The notes under the pieces: model-generated
The model's database searches: none
Told to the model about the DNA's origin: nothing
What the model saw: the letters and a program-made list of their open reading frames with translations, nothing else
Program-made: the position numbers and the translations under genes
Part shown: positions 17,369 through 28,800 of the stretch, piece after piece
Layout: every line of letters begins with the position of its first letter
How positions within the stretch are numbered: the first letter of the stretch is position 1
From: an uncultured Verrucomicrobia subdivision 3 bacterium
Lineage (GTDB): Bacteria > Verrucomicrobiota > Verrucomicrobiia > Limisphaerales > UBA11358
NCBI GenBank assembly: GCA_903850425.1
Contig: CAINLR010000037.1
Span: 1-64,000, forward strand
DNA: 64,000 bases
Direction: 5' to 3'

Positions 17369-18634
17369 TTATTTTTTGCCGGCCTCCGGTTCCGGCTGAA
17401 TGGCAAACCACTCCGCCGCCGCCGCCGGGCGCATCCGCTTCAAATAATTCGTGCGGATGACTTGCGGGCTGTTGCCCGCCTCATCGGCCACGCGCGGCAC
17501 GTCGCCAGATTCGGCCACGCGGGCGGAAATGTAAGTGTGCCGGAGCGCATTGTGTTTCCATTCCATCGCCTCGATTTCATTCTCGGCGTCGGCGGTGTCC
17601 GTCGCCGTTTTCAAAAGTTGTTTCGTCGTGTTCACCAACGAAACGACTTTACCGTTTTTCTTCGCCAGCGGCAGCAAGAACGCTTTCAAGTTGGCTTTCA
17701 GCGGCACAATCCGGCGCGTGTCCGTCTTGGCGTTCTCCGCCTTGACCTCGATAAAACCTTCTTCCAGGTCAATGTCCTGCCATTCCAGCCGCGCAATTTC
17801 GGCGTGGCGCAGGCCGGCGAACCCGCCAATGACAATCATCGGCAAAATCCGCTCATCGGCGGCAGCAATCAGCCGGCGCATTTCGTCGGCGGTATAGATG
17901 GAGATTTGACCCAGCTTGCGCGCCGTGTAGTTTTGGACACCCTCCAGCCAGTCCGTGCCTTTTGCCAAATAGCCGCGCAGAACCAGCCAGCGATTGAAGA
18001 AGCCGATGACATCGCGGTGGTTCCGGCGGGTGCGTTCAGCCAATTCCAGCGCGGTCAAATAGTCTGCAATCAATTTCGGCGTGAGTGTGGAGACTTCCTG
18101 ATTGAAATTTTCTGCGAACCGATCCAGCACGTTCGCCAACTGTTTCAGGCGCAAGTCGGATTTGCCATCCGTTTCGGCCTGCTTTTTCATTTGCTCGACG
18201 GCAGCCACCACGGTGACGCGGGGCAACGCCACGGCGTTGCGTTTCAACCAGTCGCGGGTGACTTCCAGCGGAGTTGCCCGCCCCCCCAGCATTCGGCGGA
18301 TTTCGCAAATTTCCCCGACCAGCTCGTCTATCTCTTTTTCTATCTTCGTCTCACCCTCCTTGCCATTGATAAAGGCGCGGGCGCGAATGATGGCATGAGC
18401 ATCGGCGGATTTGAGATTGAGGACTTCGGACTGCCCTTCGGTGATCTTGTCAACCGCTTCGTCAGCGGCCTTGCGAGCCTCGGCCAATGAGGATCGCCAC
18501 ACCAATTTGCGTTGCCCATTTGCGCGATAATCCAGCACAAAACGGGTGACACCATTCTTGATTGTGGGGCGAATGCGGACGGAGATTCCGTTTTTCTTGA
18601 ACTCCTTAACTGCGGTAGGTGCGTCTGTTTTCAT
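17369..18634 (-). CDS. Tyrosine recombinase / integrase
   Basis: 421 residues. An N-terminal arm/core-binding region (about 1-255) is followed by the catalytic domain. The catalytic signature is visible as GFAGLRHAEIARLEW (first Arg), NALRHTYISARVAE (His-x-x-Arg type box, here RHTYISAR) and a nucleophile in NSPQVIRTNYLKRM. It excises or integrates DNA at an attachment site. The gene begins 60 bases from the 3' end of tRNA-Pro and points away from it, the usual layout of an element integrated in a tRNA gene. No duplicate of the tRNA end was found to the left, so the far boundary is unknown. Confidence 0.9.
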   Translation of the reverse strand: MKTDAPTAVKEFKKNGISVRIRPTIKNGVTRFVLDYRANGQRKLVWRSSLAEARKAADEAVDKITEGQSEVLNLKSADAHAIIRARAFINGKEGETKIEKEIDELVGEICEIRRMLGGRATPLEVTRDWLKRNAVALPRVTVVAAVEQMKKQAETDGKSDLRLKQLANVLDRFAENFNQEVSTLTPKLIADYLTALELAERTRRNHRDVIGFFNRWLVLRGYLAKGTDWLEGVQNYTARKLGQISIYTADEMRRLIAAADERILPMIVIGGFAGLRHAEIARLEWQDIDLEEGFIEVKAENAKTDTRRIVPLKANLKAFLLPLAKKNGKVVSLVNTTKQLLKTATDTADAENEIEAMEWKHNALRHTYISARVAESGDVPRVADEAGNSPQVIRTNYLKRMRPAAAAEWFAIQPEPEAGKK

Positions 18635-18694
18635 CTACCCACATGATAGACTATGGATAGATTTTCGTCAATACATCGTTTTTCCTAATAAAAA

Positions 18695-18771
18695 TGGTCG
18701 GGGCGGTGAGATTCGAACTCACGACCTCTTGTACCCGAAACAAGCGCGCTACCAGGCTACGCTACGCCCCG
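18695..18771 (-). tRNA. tRNA-Pro (anticodon CGG)
   Basis: The minus strand folds as a complete tRNA. Acceptor CGGGGCG pairs with CGCCCCG, the D-arm holds AGCCTGGTAGCGC, the anticodon stem CTTGT/ACAAG encloses loop TTCGGGT (anticodon CGG), and the T-arm is TGAGTTCGAATCTCA. The discriminator is A and CCA is encoded. It is the probable attachment site of the adjacent integrase. Confidence 0.95.
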
Positions 18772-18949
18772 ACGCTAATAACAACTTATAAAAAGTAATA
18801 ACTTTGATCACCCAGATTGACAGTCTAACCTAGAATCACAAAACATTAAATTATAAAAATCAAGGAAACTAATGTATGGCGACGCATTATGCTTCACTTT
18901 CTTTTTTGATTTGTGTTACAGTAACCAACACAGACTTAGGTTGCCCGAT

Positions 18950-20160
18950 TTATGACAAAGCGCAAGCTCATTTATGATATGGTGACAGCGGCGTGAGCAT
19001 CTCATTTTTTTGAGCGGTTTCCTTAGCCGCGAGGTGGTAGAGGGCAGGTGTGAAGACAAACTGCTCTGCCCGATCGGTTCCTCACCGCAGCAGTTTCGAA
19101 TCGTTGGACTGGCGGTGAAAGCTTGGCTGGAGCGCTTGTCGGCCGGCTTAAGCCGGAGTATCCAAGCCAGCACCCAAACGATTGGCCACTTGGAGGAGGA
19201 AATTCTCCACCAGACCCACGAACTGGACCGGCGCTGCTGGAAACAGCGGCGCAGCAAAAAGCCGGTGGGCCAGGTCAGCGCGGTGATCGAGCATTTATGT
19301 GTCGTGAAGTTGCTGTGGGCGACGCTGGAGCGGGAAGCGCGCCGGCAAGGGCAGCGGGCCGAAGACCAGCGCCGGCAGAGGGACAAGCAAATGAGCGCGG
19401 GCACCGGCGGCGGGCAGGTGGTGCCGGAGTTGAAGTTGGCCGCGCCGATGGAACCCTTCACGTTGGTCATTGAGTTGGATGCGTGGAATATCCGCGAACG
19501 CAACGCGGAAGCTTGGGTCCACACGGAGCAGTTGCGTCAAGGCGGCAAGGAGCCGGAATGGTGGCACTGGGTTTTATGGCGGCATCTGTTTTCGATTGAG
19601 CCAGCGCGGGCAATCGGCGGGCGGACGTTCGCTCATCTTGAGCCGGGGCACAGTGATGACCTGCGGCGGCCTGGACGCCCGCAAGCAGCAGATATGGGCC
19701 GAGCCACGCTCCATGGGCTGAGGCTGGCGTAGGCAGTCTTGGTCAGGGCCGATGGCGCGGTCTGGATCTGGAACCTGGTGGTGGATCGTTTTGCCGGGGC
19801 GTGGCAGCGGCTGGATCCCTGGCAAGTGCTGGAGCCTTTATGGGCGATGGCCCATGCGAGGCACCCCGAGGACGACGCGGCGGCGGAGTGGATCGCCCCG
19901 CTGCAGGAGAAACTGATGGCCAGCCGGCGGTGTCGGTCATCGCGGAGTCGGATGAGGCGTTAAAACAGCTGCGGGGCTGCGGCGCACGGCGGTGCAAACC
20001 GAACAGAGCTGTTTGGAAAACAATCGGGATCGGCTGGGCTACCGTGGTGTCAAAGAACGCGGCGAACCGGGCGGCAGCGGGGAGATGGAATCGATCTGCA
20101 AGCAATACCAAGGCTGGTTCCACTGGACGGGGCAGTTTTGGACACGAGTGGGCGCTGCGG
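18950..20160 (+). pseudogene. ISKra4-type transposase, degenerate
   Basis: Recognisable transposase blocks occur in order but in different frames. These are FTLVIELDAWNIRERN (about 19460), CFRLSQRGQSAGGR (about 19590), VRADGAVWIWNLVVDRFAG (about 19740), then LENNRDRLGYRGVKERGEPG and GSGEMESICKQYQGWFHW (about 20010-20130). Several frameshifts and a stop near the beginning (after MTKRKLIYDMVTAA) leave no functional protein. Family assignment is from memory of these blocks. Confidence 0.6.
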
Positions 20161-20582
20161 CATGGATGTGCCCGCCGTTTACCGGTTTGGAGTCCTTGCC
20201 AGCCCATTCACCTTCAGCTTCTAACCGGGCAAGCAAGGCACGCGCTTCGTCCGCGCGGATCACAATCTGCGCTTTGTAAACTTGTGTGGCCGTGATGTCC
20301 TTGGGATCGTCCACGAGCAGTTACAGGACGACACCCATTTTGGCGCGGCGGGTCGGGTGGCATCCACGGGCGAAGCTGCGAAACTGGAGCCAGCAAACCG
20401 GTCAGGTAGGGCAATGGCACTTGCCGTCGGGTCCACTTGCAAATTTCGCTTGCCCACTCGACTGCGAGCACAACTGCGCGCGGCAGTTGAATCCACTCGG
20501 CCGGTCGTTCTGACACTCCTCGCGGCCAGCTTTTCATCAATCAGGTTGTCAAGGGCAGGGCACGCCGGTAACCTATTGCCGA
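20161..20582. other. Remnant DNA, no supported gene
   Basis: A minus-strand frame at about 20215-20320 reads KDITATQVYKAQIVIRADEA and RALLARLEAEGEW, which looks like real protein sequence but has no intact start or end and no recognised family. The rest shows nothing clear. Confidence 0.4.
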
Positions 20583-23405
20583 ATGCTTTCCACGCAGCAG
20601 ATGGCGTCCCTGAACGCCGCGAATTGCGAAGTCGCCTACGACCAGCGCACGCGTCTGCTGTTTGCGACGGATGCTTCGCCCTATCAGATCAAACCGCAGG
20701 CCGTGGCGTTTCCGAAAACCGTGCTTCAGGCGGCGCACATCATTCAAGCTGCTTTGACTGCGGGCATCCCGGTGATTCCGCGCGGCGGCGGCACGGGCCT
20801 TTCCGGCGGCGCGATCGGCGACGGGCTGATCGTGGATTTTGCCCGGCACAACCGGCTGATCTGGGATTTCGACAAGGAGCGCCGCACCGTGCGCGTCGGC
20901 GCGGGCGTGGTGCTGGATCAACTCAACACTTTTCTGCATCGGCAGGGATTTTGTTTCGGCCCCGACGTGGCCACGAGTTCGCGCGCGACGCTGGGCGGGA
21001 TGATCGCCAATGATTCCTCCGGCGCGCATACGCCGGTTTATGGCACGACCGGTCACCACGTCAACGAAGTCGAAATTGTCATGGCCGACGGCAAAACCGT
21101 CAAAATCGGGGAGCATCTTGAAACCCTGAAAAAGCAGCATCACCTCGTCGAAGATCTGGTGGCGTTGAACTCGCTGCAAATCACCGAACGCTTTCCCGCC
21201 GGCCTCTTGAAACGCTGGCCCGGCTACGGCCTCGCCCGCGCGATGGAAAAACCCAAAAGCTTGCTCCCCATTTTGTGCGGCAGCGAGGGCACGCTTTGCG
21301 GCATCTTCTCGGCGGAATTAAGAATCGTGCCGCTGCCCGCCGAACGCGGCGTCGGCTTGCTGTTCTTCGCCTCCGTGGCCGAGGCCATGCAGGCCACTAC
21401 GGAACTGCTGGAGCTGGCGCCCGCCGCGATCGAGCACATTGATCGGCCGCTCTTCGACCAGACCCGCGGCCAGCGCGAATTCGAAGCGGTGCGCGCCCTG
21501 CTCGATCTCGACGCGCAACCGTGCGAAGCGATTTTGCTCGTGGAATTTTTTGATGGCGCGAAAGACAAACTTGCCCAGTTGAAAAAGCGCCGGCTAGGTC
21601 TGCGCACGCAGATATTGCAGACGCCCGCCGAAGCCGCGCTGGTCTGGGCCATGCGCAAAGCCGGTTTGTCCCTGCTCACCAGTTGCAAGGGCGACGCGAA
21701 GCCGGCGTGCTTCATCGAGGACGCGGCGGTGCGCCCGCAGGATTTATCTGCCTATGTGGCCAGGTTGGAAAAACTGATGACGCGCGTGGGCGTGACCGCG
21801 TCGTTCTACGGCCACGCGGCGGCGGGTTTGTTGCATGTCCGCCCCGTGCTGGATTTGCACAACGCGGAAGACTTGGTGAAGTTCCGCCAGATCGCCGATG
21901 AAGTCGCGGCGATGGTGGCGCAGTTCAAAGGCTCGCTCGCGGCCGAGCATGGCGTGGGCATGGCGCGGACGGAATTTCTCAAGGCGCAGGTCGGCGACGA
22001 GTTGTATCGCATCATGCGCGAGATCAAGTATGCGTTCGACCCGAACAATCTGTTCAATCCAGGCAAAATCATCGGCGACGGGCGTTACAAGATTGATAAC
22101 AATCTGCGGCTGGGCGCGGAACGAGATTTGAGTTACCCGTTCGAACCGAAGCTCGCCTTCGCCAAGCGGGACGAGTCGTTTGTCGCCAACCTCGAACAAT
22201 GCAACGGCTGCGGCGGCTGCACCAAACAGACGCCGACGATGTGCCCGACGTATCTCGCCACCGGCGAGGAAGGCATGTCCACGCGCGGTCGCGCCAACCT
22301 GATTCGCGCCGCGCTGGAGTTGCGCGACAAGGCGGACCCGCTGCTTTCCGAGGAATTGGAATACGCCTTGAGCAACTGCCTTTCCTGCCGCGCCTGCGCC
22401 AGCGAATGTCCGTCCAACGTCAATCTGCCGCTGCTCAAAGCCGAACTGCTCCACGCCCGGACCAAGCGCGACGGGCTGACGCTGCGACAGCGGCTAATCA
22501 GTTCCGTGGATTTGCTGGGCCGCGTCGGCACGACCATGCCGTGGCTGATGAATTCCCTGTTTAATTCGAGTTCCGTCCGGCACGTGGTTGGAAAAATGTT
22601 CGGGATCACCGGCGAACGCCCCACGCCCGCGTTCGCCCGCCAGCGTTTCGACCGCTGGTTTGCCAAACATCACAGCACTGACAAGCCACGTCGCGGCAGC
22701 GTGATTCTTTGGGACGACACGTTCGTCCGCTACCACGAACCGCACATCGGCATCGCTGCCGTGACCGTGTTGGAAGCCGCCGGCTTTGCCGTTTCGCTGC
22801 CAAAACAACGCAAGTGCTGCGGCCGGCCGGCCTTCAGCATCGGCAATCTCGATGCGGCCGAAAAGCTCGGACAGCACAACCTGGCGATGCTCGTGGCGGA
22901 AGGCGGCAACGCGCCGATCCTTTTTCTGGAACCGTCCTGTTACTCCATGTTCGCCGAGGATTATTGCGAATTGAAATTGCCGGACGCCGAGCAAATCGCC
23001 GGGCGCTGCTTCCTGTTTGAAGATTTTGTCGGGCAACTGCTCGACCGCGAACCGCGCGCCCTGAAGTTCAAACCAAAATCGGAAAACGTGGTCATCCACG
23101 CGCATTGCCACGCCAAGTCACTGTTGAATCCCGCGCTCATGCAACGCCTCGCCGCGCGCGTGCCCGGCCGCAAAGCCACCCTGCTCGACACCGGCTGCTG
23201 TGGCATGGCCGGCTCGTTCGGCATGTTGGAATCGAAATATGAACTCTCGCTGAAGATTGCCGAGCCGCTGATCGAGCAACTCAAGCATCAGCCCTTCGGC
23301 ACCACGGCGGTGGTGTCCGGCACCAGTTGCCGGCATCAGGTGGAGCACCTCGCCACCATCCGCACCAAGCACATGGCCGAACTCCTCGCCGACGCCTTGG
23401 CGTAA
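20583..23405 (+). CDS. FAD-linked dehydrogenase fused to Fe-S/CCG subunit (GlcD-GlcF type)
   Basis: 940 residues. Residues about 35-170 form the FAD-binding (PCMH-type) domain with PRGGGTGLSGGAIG. About 200-510 is the FAD-oxidase C-terminal domain. Two ferredoxin-like cysteine clusters follow (CNGCGGCTKQTPTMCP at about 539 and CLSCRACASECP at about 599), then two CCG domains (RKCCGRPAF at about 744, TGCCGMAGSFG at about 874). This fused form of glycolate oxidase GlcD and GlcF, also seen in D-lactate and D-2-hydroxyglutarate dehydrogenases, oxidises a 2-hydroxyacid and passes electrons through the clusters to the respiratory chain. The exact substrate cannot be read. No operon partner is evident. 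Confidence 0.88.
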   Translation: MLSTQQMASLNAANCEVAYDQRTRLLFATDASPYQIKPQAVAFPKTVLQAAHIIQAALTAGIPVIPRGGGTGLSGGAIGDGLIVDFARHNRLIWDFDKERRTVRVGAGVVLDQLNTFLHRQGFCFGPDVATSSRATLGGMIANDSSGAHTPVYGTTGHHVNEVEIVMADGKTVKIGEHLETLKKQHHLVEDLVALNSLQITERFPAGLLKRWPGYGLARAMEKPKSLLPILCGSEGTLCGIFSAELRIVPLPAERGVGLLFFASVAEAMQATTELLELAPAAIEHIDRPLFDQTRGQREFEAVRALLDLDAQPCEAILLVEFFDGAKDKLAQLKKRRLGLRTQILQTPAEAALVWAMRKAGLSLLTSCKGDAKPACFIEDAAVRPQDLSAYVARLEKLMTRVGVTASFYGHAAAGLLHVRPVLDLHNAEDLVKFRQIADEVAAMVAQFKGSLAAEHGVGMARTEFLKAQVGDELYRIMREIKYAFDPNNLFNPGKIIGDGRYKIDNNLRLGAERDLSYPFEPKLAFAKRDESFVANLEQCNGCGGCTKQTPTMCPTYLATGEEGMSTRGRANLIRAALELRDKADPLLSEELEYALSNCLSCRACASECPSNVNLPLLKAELLHARTKRDGLTLRQRLISSVDLLGRVGTTMPWLMNSLFNSSSVRHVVGKMFGITGERPTPAFARQRFDRWFAKHHSTDKPRRGSVILWDDTFVRYHEPHIGIAAVTVLEAAGFAVSLPKQRKCCGRPAFSIGNLDAAEKLGQHNLAMLVAEGGNAPILFLEPSCYSMFAEDYCELKLPDAEQIAGRCFLFEDFVGQLLDREPRALKFKPKSENVVIHAHCHAKSLLNPALMQRLAARVPGRKATLLDTGCCGMAGSFGMLESKYELSLKIAEPLIEQLKHQPFGTTAVVSGTSCRHQVEHLATIRTKHMAELLADALA

Positions 23406-23537
23406 GGCGGGGTGTGTCGCGCGGCGACAAACTTTGCCCGCGCAGCGGGCACCGGGACGCGGAGTATTCTGCAAGTTTCGAAGTATGCCTGCGGCCACTG
23501 GGCCTACTCGTCGCAGCGCGCCGAGTTCTACCACCAC

Positions 23538-23906
23538 TCAAACTTCATCCGGCGAGAGTCCGATGCCAACGATGCTGCAAGCTTGGATGACGTTGAGGTT
23601 GAGCTTTTCAGCGAGCGCGAGCGCCTCCGCCGATGCCGTCCCCGGATTCAACCACAGTTCATCGCACCCCTTTGTCGCGATGTCCGGCAAAATTCTTAAC
23701 ACGACGGGTGGCGGCAGATAAACGCTGATCAGGTTGGGTCGCACGGGAACCGCCACAATGCTTTTGAAAACCGGCCGCCCTTCGATTTCCGTTTCCTTGG
23801 GGTTGACCGGATATACCGTATAGCCCTCGCGCTGGAAAGCGCGCACGGCGAGGTTGCCGAATTTACTGCGATCCGCCGAAGCACCGATAATGGCAATGGT
23901 TTTCAA
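23538..23906 (-). CDS. CoA-binding (YccU-like) protein
   Basis: 122 residues in a single Rossmann-like CoA-binding domain. The N-terminal MKTIAIIGASADRSKFGN has the nucleotide-binding turn and is followed by YTVYPVNPKETEIEG, SVYLPPPVVLRILPDI and DELWLNPGTAS. These match the CoA_binding_2 family of small stand-alone proteins. Its physiological role is not established. It converges on the dehydrogenase gene from the other strand. Confidence 0.88.
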   Translation of the reverse strand: MKTIAIIGASADRSKFGNLAVRAFQREGYTVYPVNPKETEIEGRPVFKSIVAVPVRPNLISVYLPPPVVLRILPDIATKGCDELWLNPGTASAEALALAEKLNLNVIQACSIVGIGLSPDEV

Positions 23907-24037
23907 ATGCAGACACGATTAACCGCGAAATACACCAAACACACGAAAAAAATGTCAGTGCCGGTCTGGAAAATGAGCGTGGCTGTGGTGTGATTAAATA
24001 ACACCGGCCAAAAGCGGCGGCTTTGGCTCCGCTCTTT

Positions 24038-24952
24038 TCAGCCGCATAAATTCCGCAGCGCCTGGGCCAGTTCTACAAATTGAAATGGGAAACCCGTTGC
24101 CAGAAATCTTTGTGGTGCGCACCGCTGGCTCACGAGCGCGAGCGAGGCTTCGCTCCCCATCAACCAGGAACCGAACTTCACCGCGAACACCGGCGCGGGC
24201 GGACTCCACGGGCGATCCAGCGCGCGGCGCAGCTCCCGCATGAACTCCGCGTTCGTGACCGGGTTCGGCGCGACGGCATTGAAAGTCCCGACCAACTTTT
24301 CATTTTCAATGGCCGCCACAAACATCTGCACCAAGTCGGCCAGATGGATCCAGCTAAGGTATTGCCGGCCATTGCCCACCGCGCCGCCGAGAAAACATTT
24401 CGTCAGCTTGCTCAAGACCGGCAGCGCGCCACTCTCACGGCCGAGGACGAAGCCAATTCGTAACGTGACTTTGCGAGTGGTCGGCACATTGGCCGCAGCC
24501 AGCACCGCCTCCCACTGCTGACAGATGTCGGCAAGCGTGTCACCGCCGGCGGAAAAAGTTTCATCAGCCACCTGGTCGTTCGTGTCGCCATAATAACCGG
24601 TGGCGCTCGCCTGCACCCAGACGCGCGGCGGTGTTTTCACCAGCGCCAGCGCGGCGGCTAGGGCGTTTACCGAATGGAGCCGCGAAGCAATAATCTCGCG
24701 CAAGTTCTCCGGCGTGTGCCGGCAATTGATGCTGCGGCCCGTGAGATTGACGAGCGCCGCCGCGCCGTCGAGAAACGGAATCCAGTCGCCCGCATGCTCA
24801 CCGTCCCAGACCACCTCGCGGACACCATCGCCGCGCCGCCGCGCCCGCCGAGTCAGCACGATGACTTCATGGCCGCGCCGAACTAGTTCATGTGCCAGCG
24901 CCGTGCCGATGAAGCCGCTGCCGCCGGCGATAACAATGCGCTTTGCGCTCAT
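24038..24952 (-). CDS. TIGR01777-type SDR epimerase (YfcH-like)
   Basis: 304 residues. Begins with IVIAGGSGFIGTALAHELVR, the NAD(P)-binding GxxGxxG motif of extended short-chain dehydrogenases. Family-typical blocks follow: VNLTGRSINCRHTPEN, WVQASATGYYGDTND, LRIGFVLGRESGAL, YLSWIHLADLVQMF and NAVAPNPVTNAEFM. The C-terminal DUF1731-like part (FAVKFGSWLMGSEASLALVS) is present, so the protein is full length. The substrate is unknown for this family. It lies 7 bases downstream of the DUF309 gene, probably in one transcript. Confidence 0.92.
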   Translation of the reverse strand: MSAKRIVIAGGSGFIGTALAHELVRRGHEVIVLTRRARRRGDGVREVVWDGEHAGDWIPFLDGAAALVNLTGRSINCRHTPENLREIIASRLHSVNALAAALALVKTPPRVWVQASATGYYGDTNDQVADETFSAGGDTLADICQQWEAVLAAANVPTTRKVTLRIGFVLGRESGALPVLSKLTKCFLGGAVGNGRQYLSWIHLADLVQMFVAAIENEKLVGTFNAVAPNPVTNAEFMRELRRALDRPWSPPAPVFAVKFGSWLMGSEASLALVSQRCAPQRFLATGFPFQFVELAQALRNLCG

Positions 24953-24959
24953 GCTGGAA

Positions 24960-25385
24960 TTAATTTTGCAGCTTCAGTTCGGGCACCATCGCGGCGCTGA
25001 ACGGGTTGACAATGAATTCACTTTGTTCCAATCGTCGCAGCCAAGCGGCTATCATCGCCTGCACGGCGGTCAAATCCAACCGCTCGTGGCGGTGCGGATA
25101 TTTTTCCAGATTGGTGCGGGCGAGCTTGAACAGCGCGGCGGACGGACGGAGACGGTTTTTTTGAAGATGCACGAAAGCGCCGGCGAGCTGGATGAGGCCC
25201 TTGTAGAAATTGCCGTTCACGCCCTGACGGTCGGGCAGCCACAAATCCTCCAGCACGTCATGCGCCTCATAAAACTCCTGCCGGTTGAACAGCACGAAGT
25301 AGCCGGCGTAGCGCGGGTCAATGCCATCGCCCGCAAACTGTGCGGCCAGTTCGGTGATGCGCTCATGTTTTTTGCTCACGCGCAC
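24960..25385 (-). CDS. DUF309-family protein
   Basis: 141 residues, helical. The motif LFNRQEFYEAHDVLEDLW with a following FYKGLIQLAGAFVHLQK is the signature of DUF309, whose biochemical role is not known. It is the first gene of a two-gene unit with the SDR epimerase (7-base gap). Confidence 0.85.
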   Translation of the reverse strand: MRVSKKHERITELAAQFAGDGIDPRYAGYFVLFNRQEFYEAHDVLEDLWLPDRQGVNGNFYKGLIQLAGAFVHLQKNRLRPSAALFKLARTNLEKYPHRHERLDLTAVQAMIAAWLRRLEQSEFIVNPFSAAMVPELKLQN

Positions 25386-25888
25386 ACGTTAGCGCGCAAG
25401 CCGGCCAGGCCAAAGCTGAATTTTCGCGGCGGCCCAGCCGCAAGGTATTACTCTTTTTGGAACGCGCAGCTGACAACTCTGTGAACCAGCAGCCCAGATG
25501 ACACCATAACCGAGTCGGTCGGCGGCAAGGCTGGTCGCCAGCGTTCTAAGTTTCCTCCGCCACGAAAGCAACCCGGACTAATTCGCCGCTCAACCGCCAA
25601 GCCAAGCCGGACAGTTACAAATGTCCCGACGATGGCTGAAGCGGTAAAGCGGCTGCCCGTTTGGCGTCGAGATTCTTGAATGTGCCCATGCTTCTTTCAA
25701 TACCGAGCACTGGCGTGCCTAACGACATGGATTTCAAAGGACCCAGGCGTAACAGCCAGATAGGATTGACGTGGTCAGTAGATTCCGGCAGGGTTGGGTT
25801 GATTTAACCCGACCAACACTAATTCGGATCGGTTCGAGGTAAAGAAATTGGTATCCATACGATCATTTGTCGCCACCGAGTTTTAATT
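25386..25888. other. Intergenic region, nothing recognised
   Basis: No gene or RNA could be supported. The region separates two divergently transcribed units and must hold their promoters, but no clear promoter motif is visible. Confidence 0.5.
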
Positions 25889-28800
25889 ATGCGAGCTTGC
25901 TTGTTGCACTTGGGCTGTTTTTTGATCCTGCTCTTGGCACCTGTGGTTGCGGCGGCGCGGACGTTGCGGGTGCCGGCGGATTACCCTTCGATTCAATACG
26001 CCATAAATGTCGGCACCGCCGGCGATACTGTGCTGGTCTCGCCCGGCGTTTACAATGAATCGGTTAATTTCGCTGGCAAAAATCTCTACCTGGCCAGCGT
26101 CGCTGGTCCGGCGGCCACGAGGATTGAACCGACATCGGGTTTGGCGGCGGTATATTTTAGTAATGGAGAAACCTCCAATGCGGTGATCTCGGGTTTTACC
26201 CTGACGAATGCGGTCGCGGGAATATCCATCGCCAATTCCTCGCCCACCATCGGTTCCAATGTGATCGTAAACTGCGCCAACGGTATCACCGTGTCGTCCG
26301 GGTCGCCGGTGATTGAAAACAACCGAATCACGGGTTGTTATTACGGCAATGCGGTTTATCTGAGCGGCGTCGGCGGTGCCGCCATTCGATCAAACCTGAT
26401 CCAAAGCAACTATGCCGGCGGGATCTTCATGAGCGGGGTCTCCGGCTCGATCGTGATTGCCAATAATCGGATTCAGGGCAACCAGCGCGATGCCATTGCT
26501 GGTTCCTATTATTACTTTAATAGCTCCAGTTTTTATAGTGCGAACATCATTCAGAACGTCATCGCGGACAACTCCGGCTACGGAGTCGCATTTTGGATAA
26601 ACCAAGGCAGCCGGGGGCCGCTGATGGTGAACAATACGCTTGTCAACAATGCCTACGGCATCACACTGGGCGGCTATGTTGGCGCGGTGGAGGTAATCAA
26701 TAACCTTGTTTTTGGCAGTAATGCAGTCGTCATCTACAATTATTCCATAGTGGGTAATCCGTATTTCCAGAACAACGATCTTTATGCGTTGGACGGCACT
26801 GCGTATGCGGGGGACGTGACGAATTTGACTGGAGTCAACGGCAACATCTCCGTCAACCCTCTTCTGGCGTGCGCGCCGGGCGACGATTTTCACCTGCTTC
26901 CAGGTTCGCCCTGCATCGGCGCGGGAAGCAGCAACGCCCCGTATTTGCCCGACACGGATTTGGACGGGACTACGCGAAACCAGGCCCAAGTGGATATGGG
27001 TGCGTATGCTTTCAATCCCTACTTTCCCCCAACGCCCTGTGTTTATTTGAACCCGCCGACTGAGATAGTCATGGTGACTGTCCCGGGGCAGACTTCCATG
27101 GCGGTCAATTATCCAGTGATTGATGCCACGCCGGGAGCGACGGTGACCTGCGCGCCGCCTTCCGGTGCTGTTTTCCAGGCCGGCACCAACACGGTGCTCT
27201 GCACTGCGGTTTATGGAACGAATATGTTAACCGCCACATTCAGAGTCACGATTGAGGTGCCGCCCAGTGTTACCAATGTCACATCGCTGGTCAGCGTGTC
27301 TGCTTGCAGCAACGCGATTCTAGCGGTGGGAGCTTACAGCACCCAACCGATCAGTTACCAATGGAAGTTCAACGGAAATACGATTGCCAACGCGACGAAT
27401 ACCGTGCTGGTCATCACCAATGCTCAAGCGGTGAACCAAGGCTATTACCAATTAAATCTGGCGAACGATCTGGGTTCGACCAACAGTCCGTTGATCTTTT
27501 TGCGGGTGGTGCCAACACCGCCACGGATAACGGCTCAGCCGGGCTCGTTGACGACCTCGGCCGGCGGGACAGCTTTGCTATCAGGTTCGGTGCTTGGCAG
27601 CGAGCCATTGGCGTTGCAATGGTCCAAAGACGGCACCGCACTTTACGGGGCGACCTTGCCGCAACTGGTCATTTCCAATGCGCAGGCGGTGGATGCGGGC
27701 GTCTATCAATTGGCGGTAACCAATTACTTGGGGTCCGTCATTAGCACCGGGGCCACATTGACGGTGCTGCCAGCAAAACCTTCATTTGTTTTGCAACCGG
27801 TTTCTACCGCAACGAATTTGGGCGGCGACGTGAAATTCAGTTGTCTCGCGGCCGGGTCGGATGACGGGACCATCGTCATCAGCTATGAGTGGTATTTCCA
27901 AAGCCGTCCCATGAGCGGTCAAACGGGCAGCATATTGTGGCTGAGTTCGATCACAACCAGCAACCAAGGAGGCTACTTTGTCGTGGCCTCGAATGCCTAT
28001 GGCACGGCGACCAGTGAAATTGCGCAATTATCGGTGAATTTGCCGCCGGCGTTGGCGACTGGCTTAACGAATGTGGTGGCGGACGAAGGCAGCACGGTGA
28101 CGTTTGGCGTGAGCGCCGCCGGCACTCCGCCACTAACATACAACTGGAGTTGCAACTATCTGCCGTTGACGAACACGACCGCGACGCTGACGATCAACAA
28201 TGTGACGCCGGTGCAGTCCGGCTTTTACGCTGTGACCGTGAGTAGTCCGTCGGGCAGCATCAGTTCTACCGGGCGTTTGAATGTGGCTTTACCGGCGTGT
28301 AAGGTGGTGGCGTGGGGAGACAATTCTGGTGGCCAAACTGATGTGCCGACCAATTTGGCGGATGCCGTGGCGGTGGCCGGCGGAGACTACTATTCCATGG
28401 TATTGCATCATAATGGTTCGATCACGAGCTGGGGGCTGGAGGATTTGGATGCGCCCACCAATTTACTGCGCTACGTTGCATTCGCTGCCGGGGCATCCCA
28501 CGCCTTGGGTGTTTTGGAAGATGGCAGCTTGGCAGCTTGGGGCCGGAATGATGCTGGCCAGGCGGAAGTTCCCGTTGGGACAGTTAGTGTCTTAAGCGTG
28601 GCAGCAGGTGACGCTCACAGTCTGGCTCTCCTGGTTTCCGGCCAAGTGGTGGCTTGGGGAGACAACACCTATGGGCAGCTAAATCTGCCATGGTGCCTGC
28701 AAACCACCGGTTACTGGACTAATTTTCCCTCGTGGGATTGGGTTACGCTCTCTCCAAACCCGGTCCAAGCCATAGCGGCGCACGGCGATCACAGTCTGGC

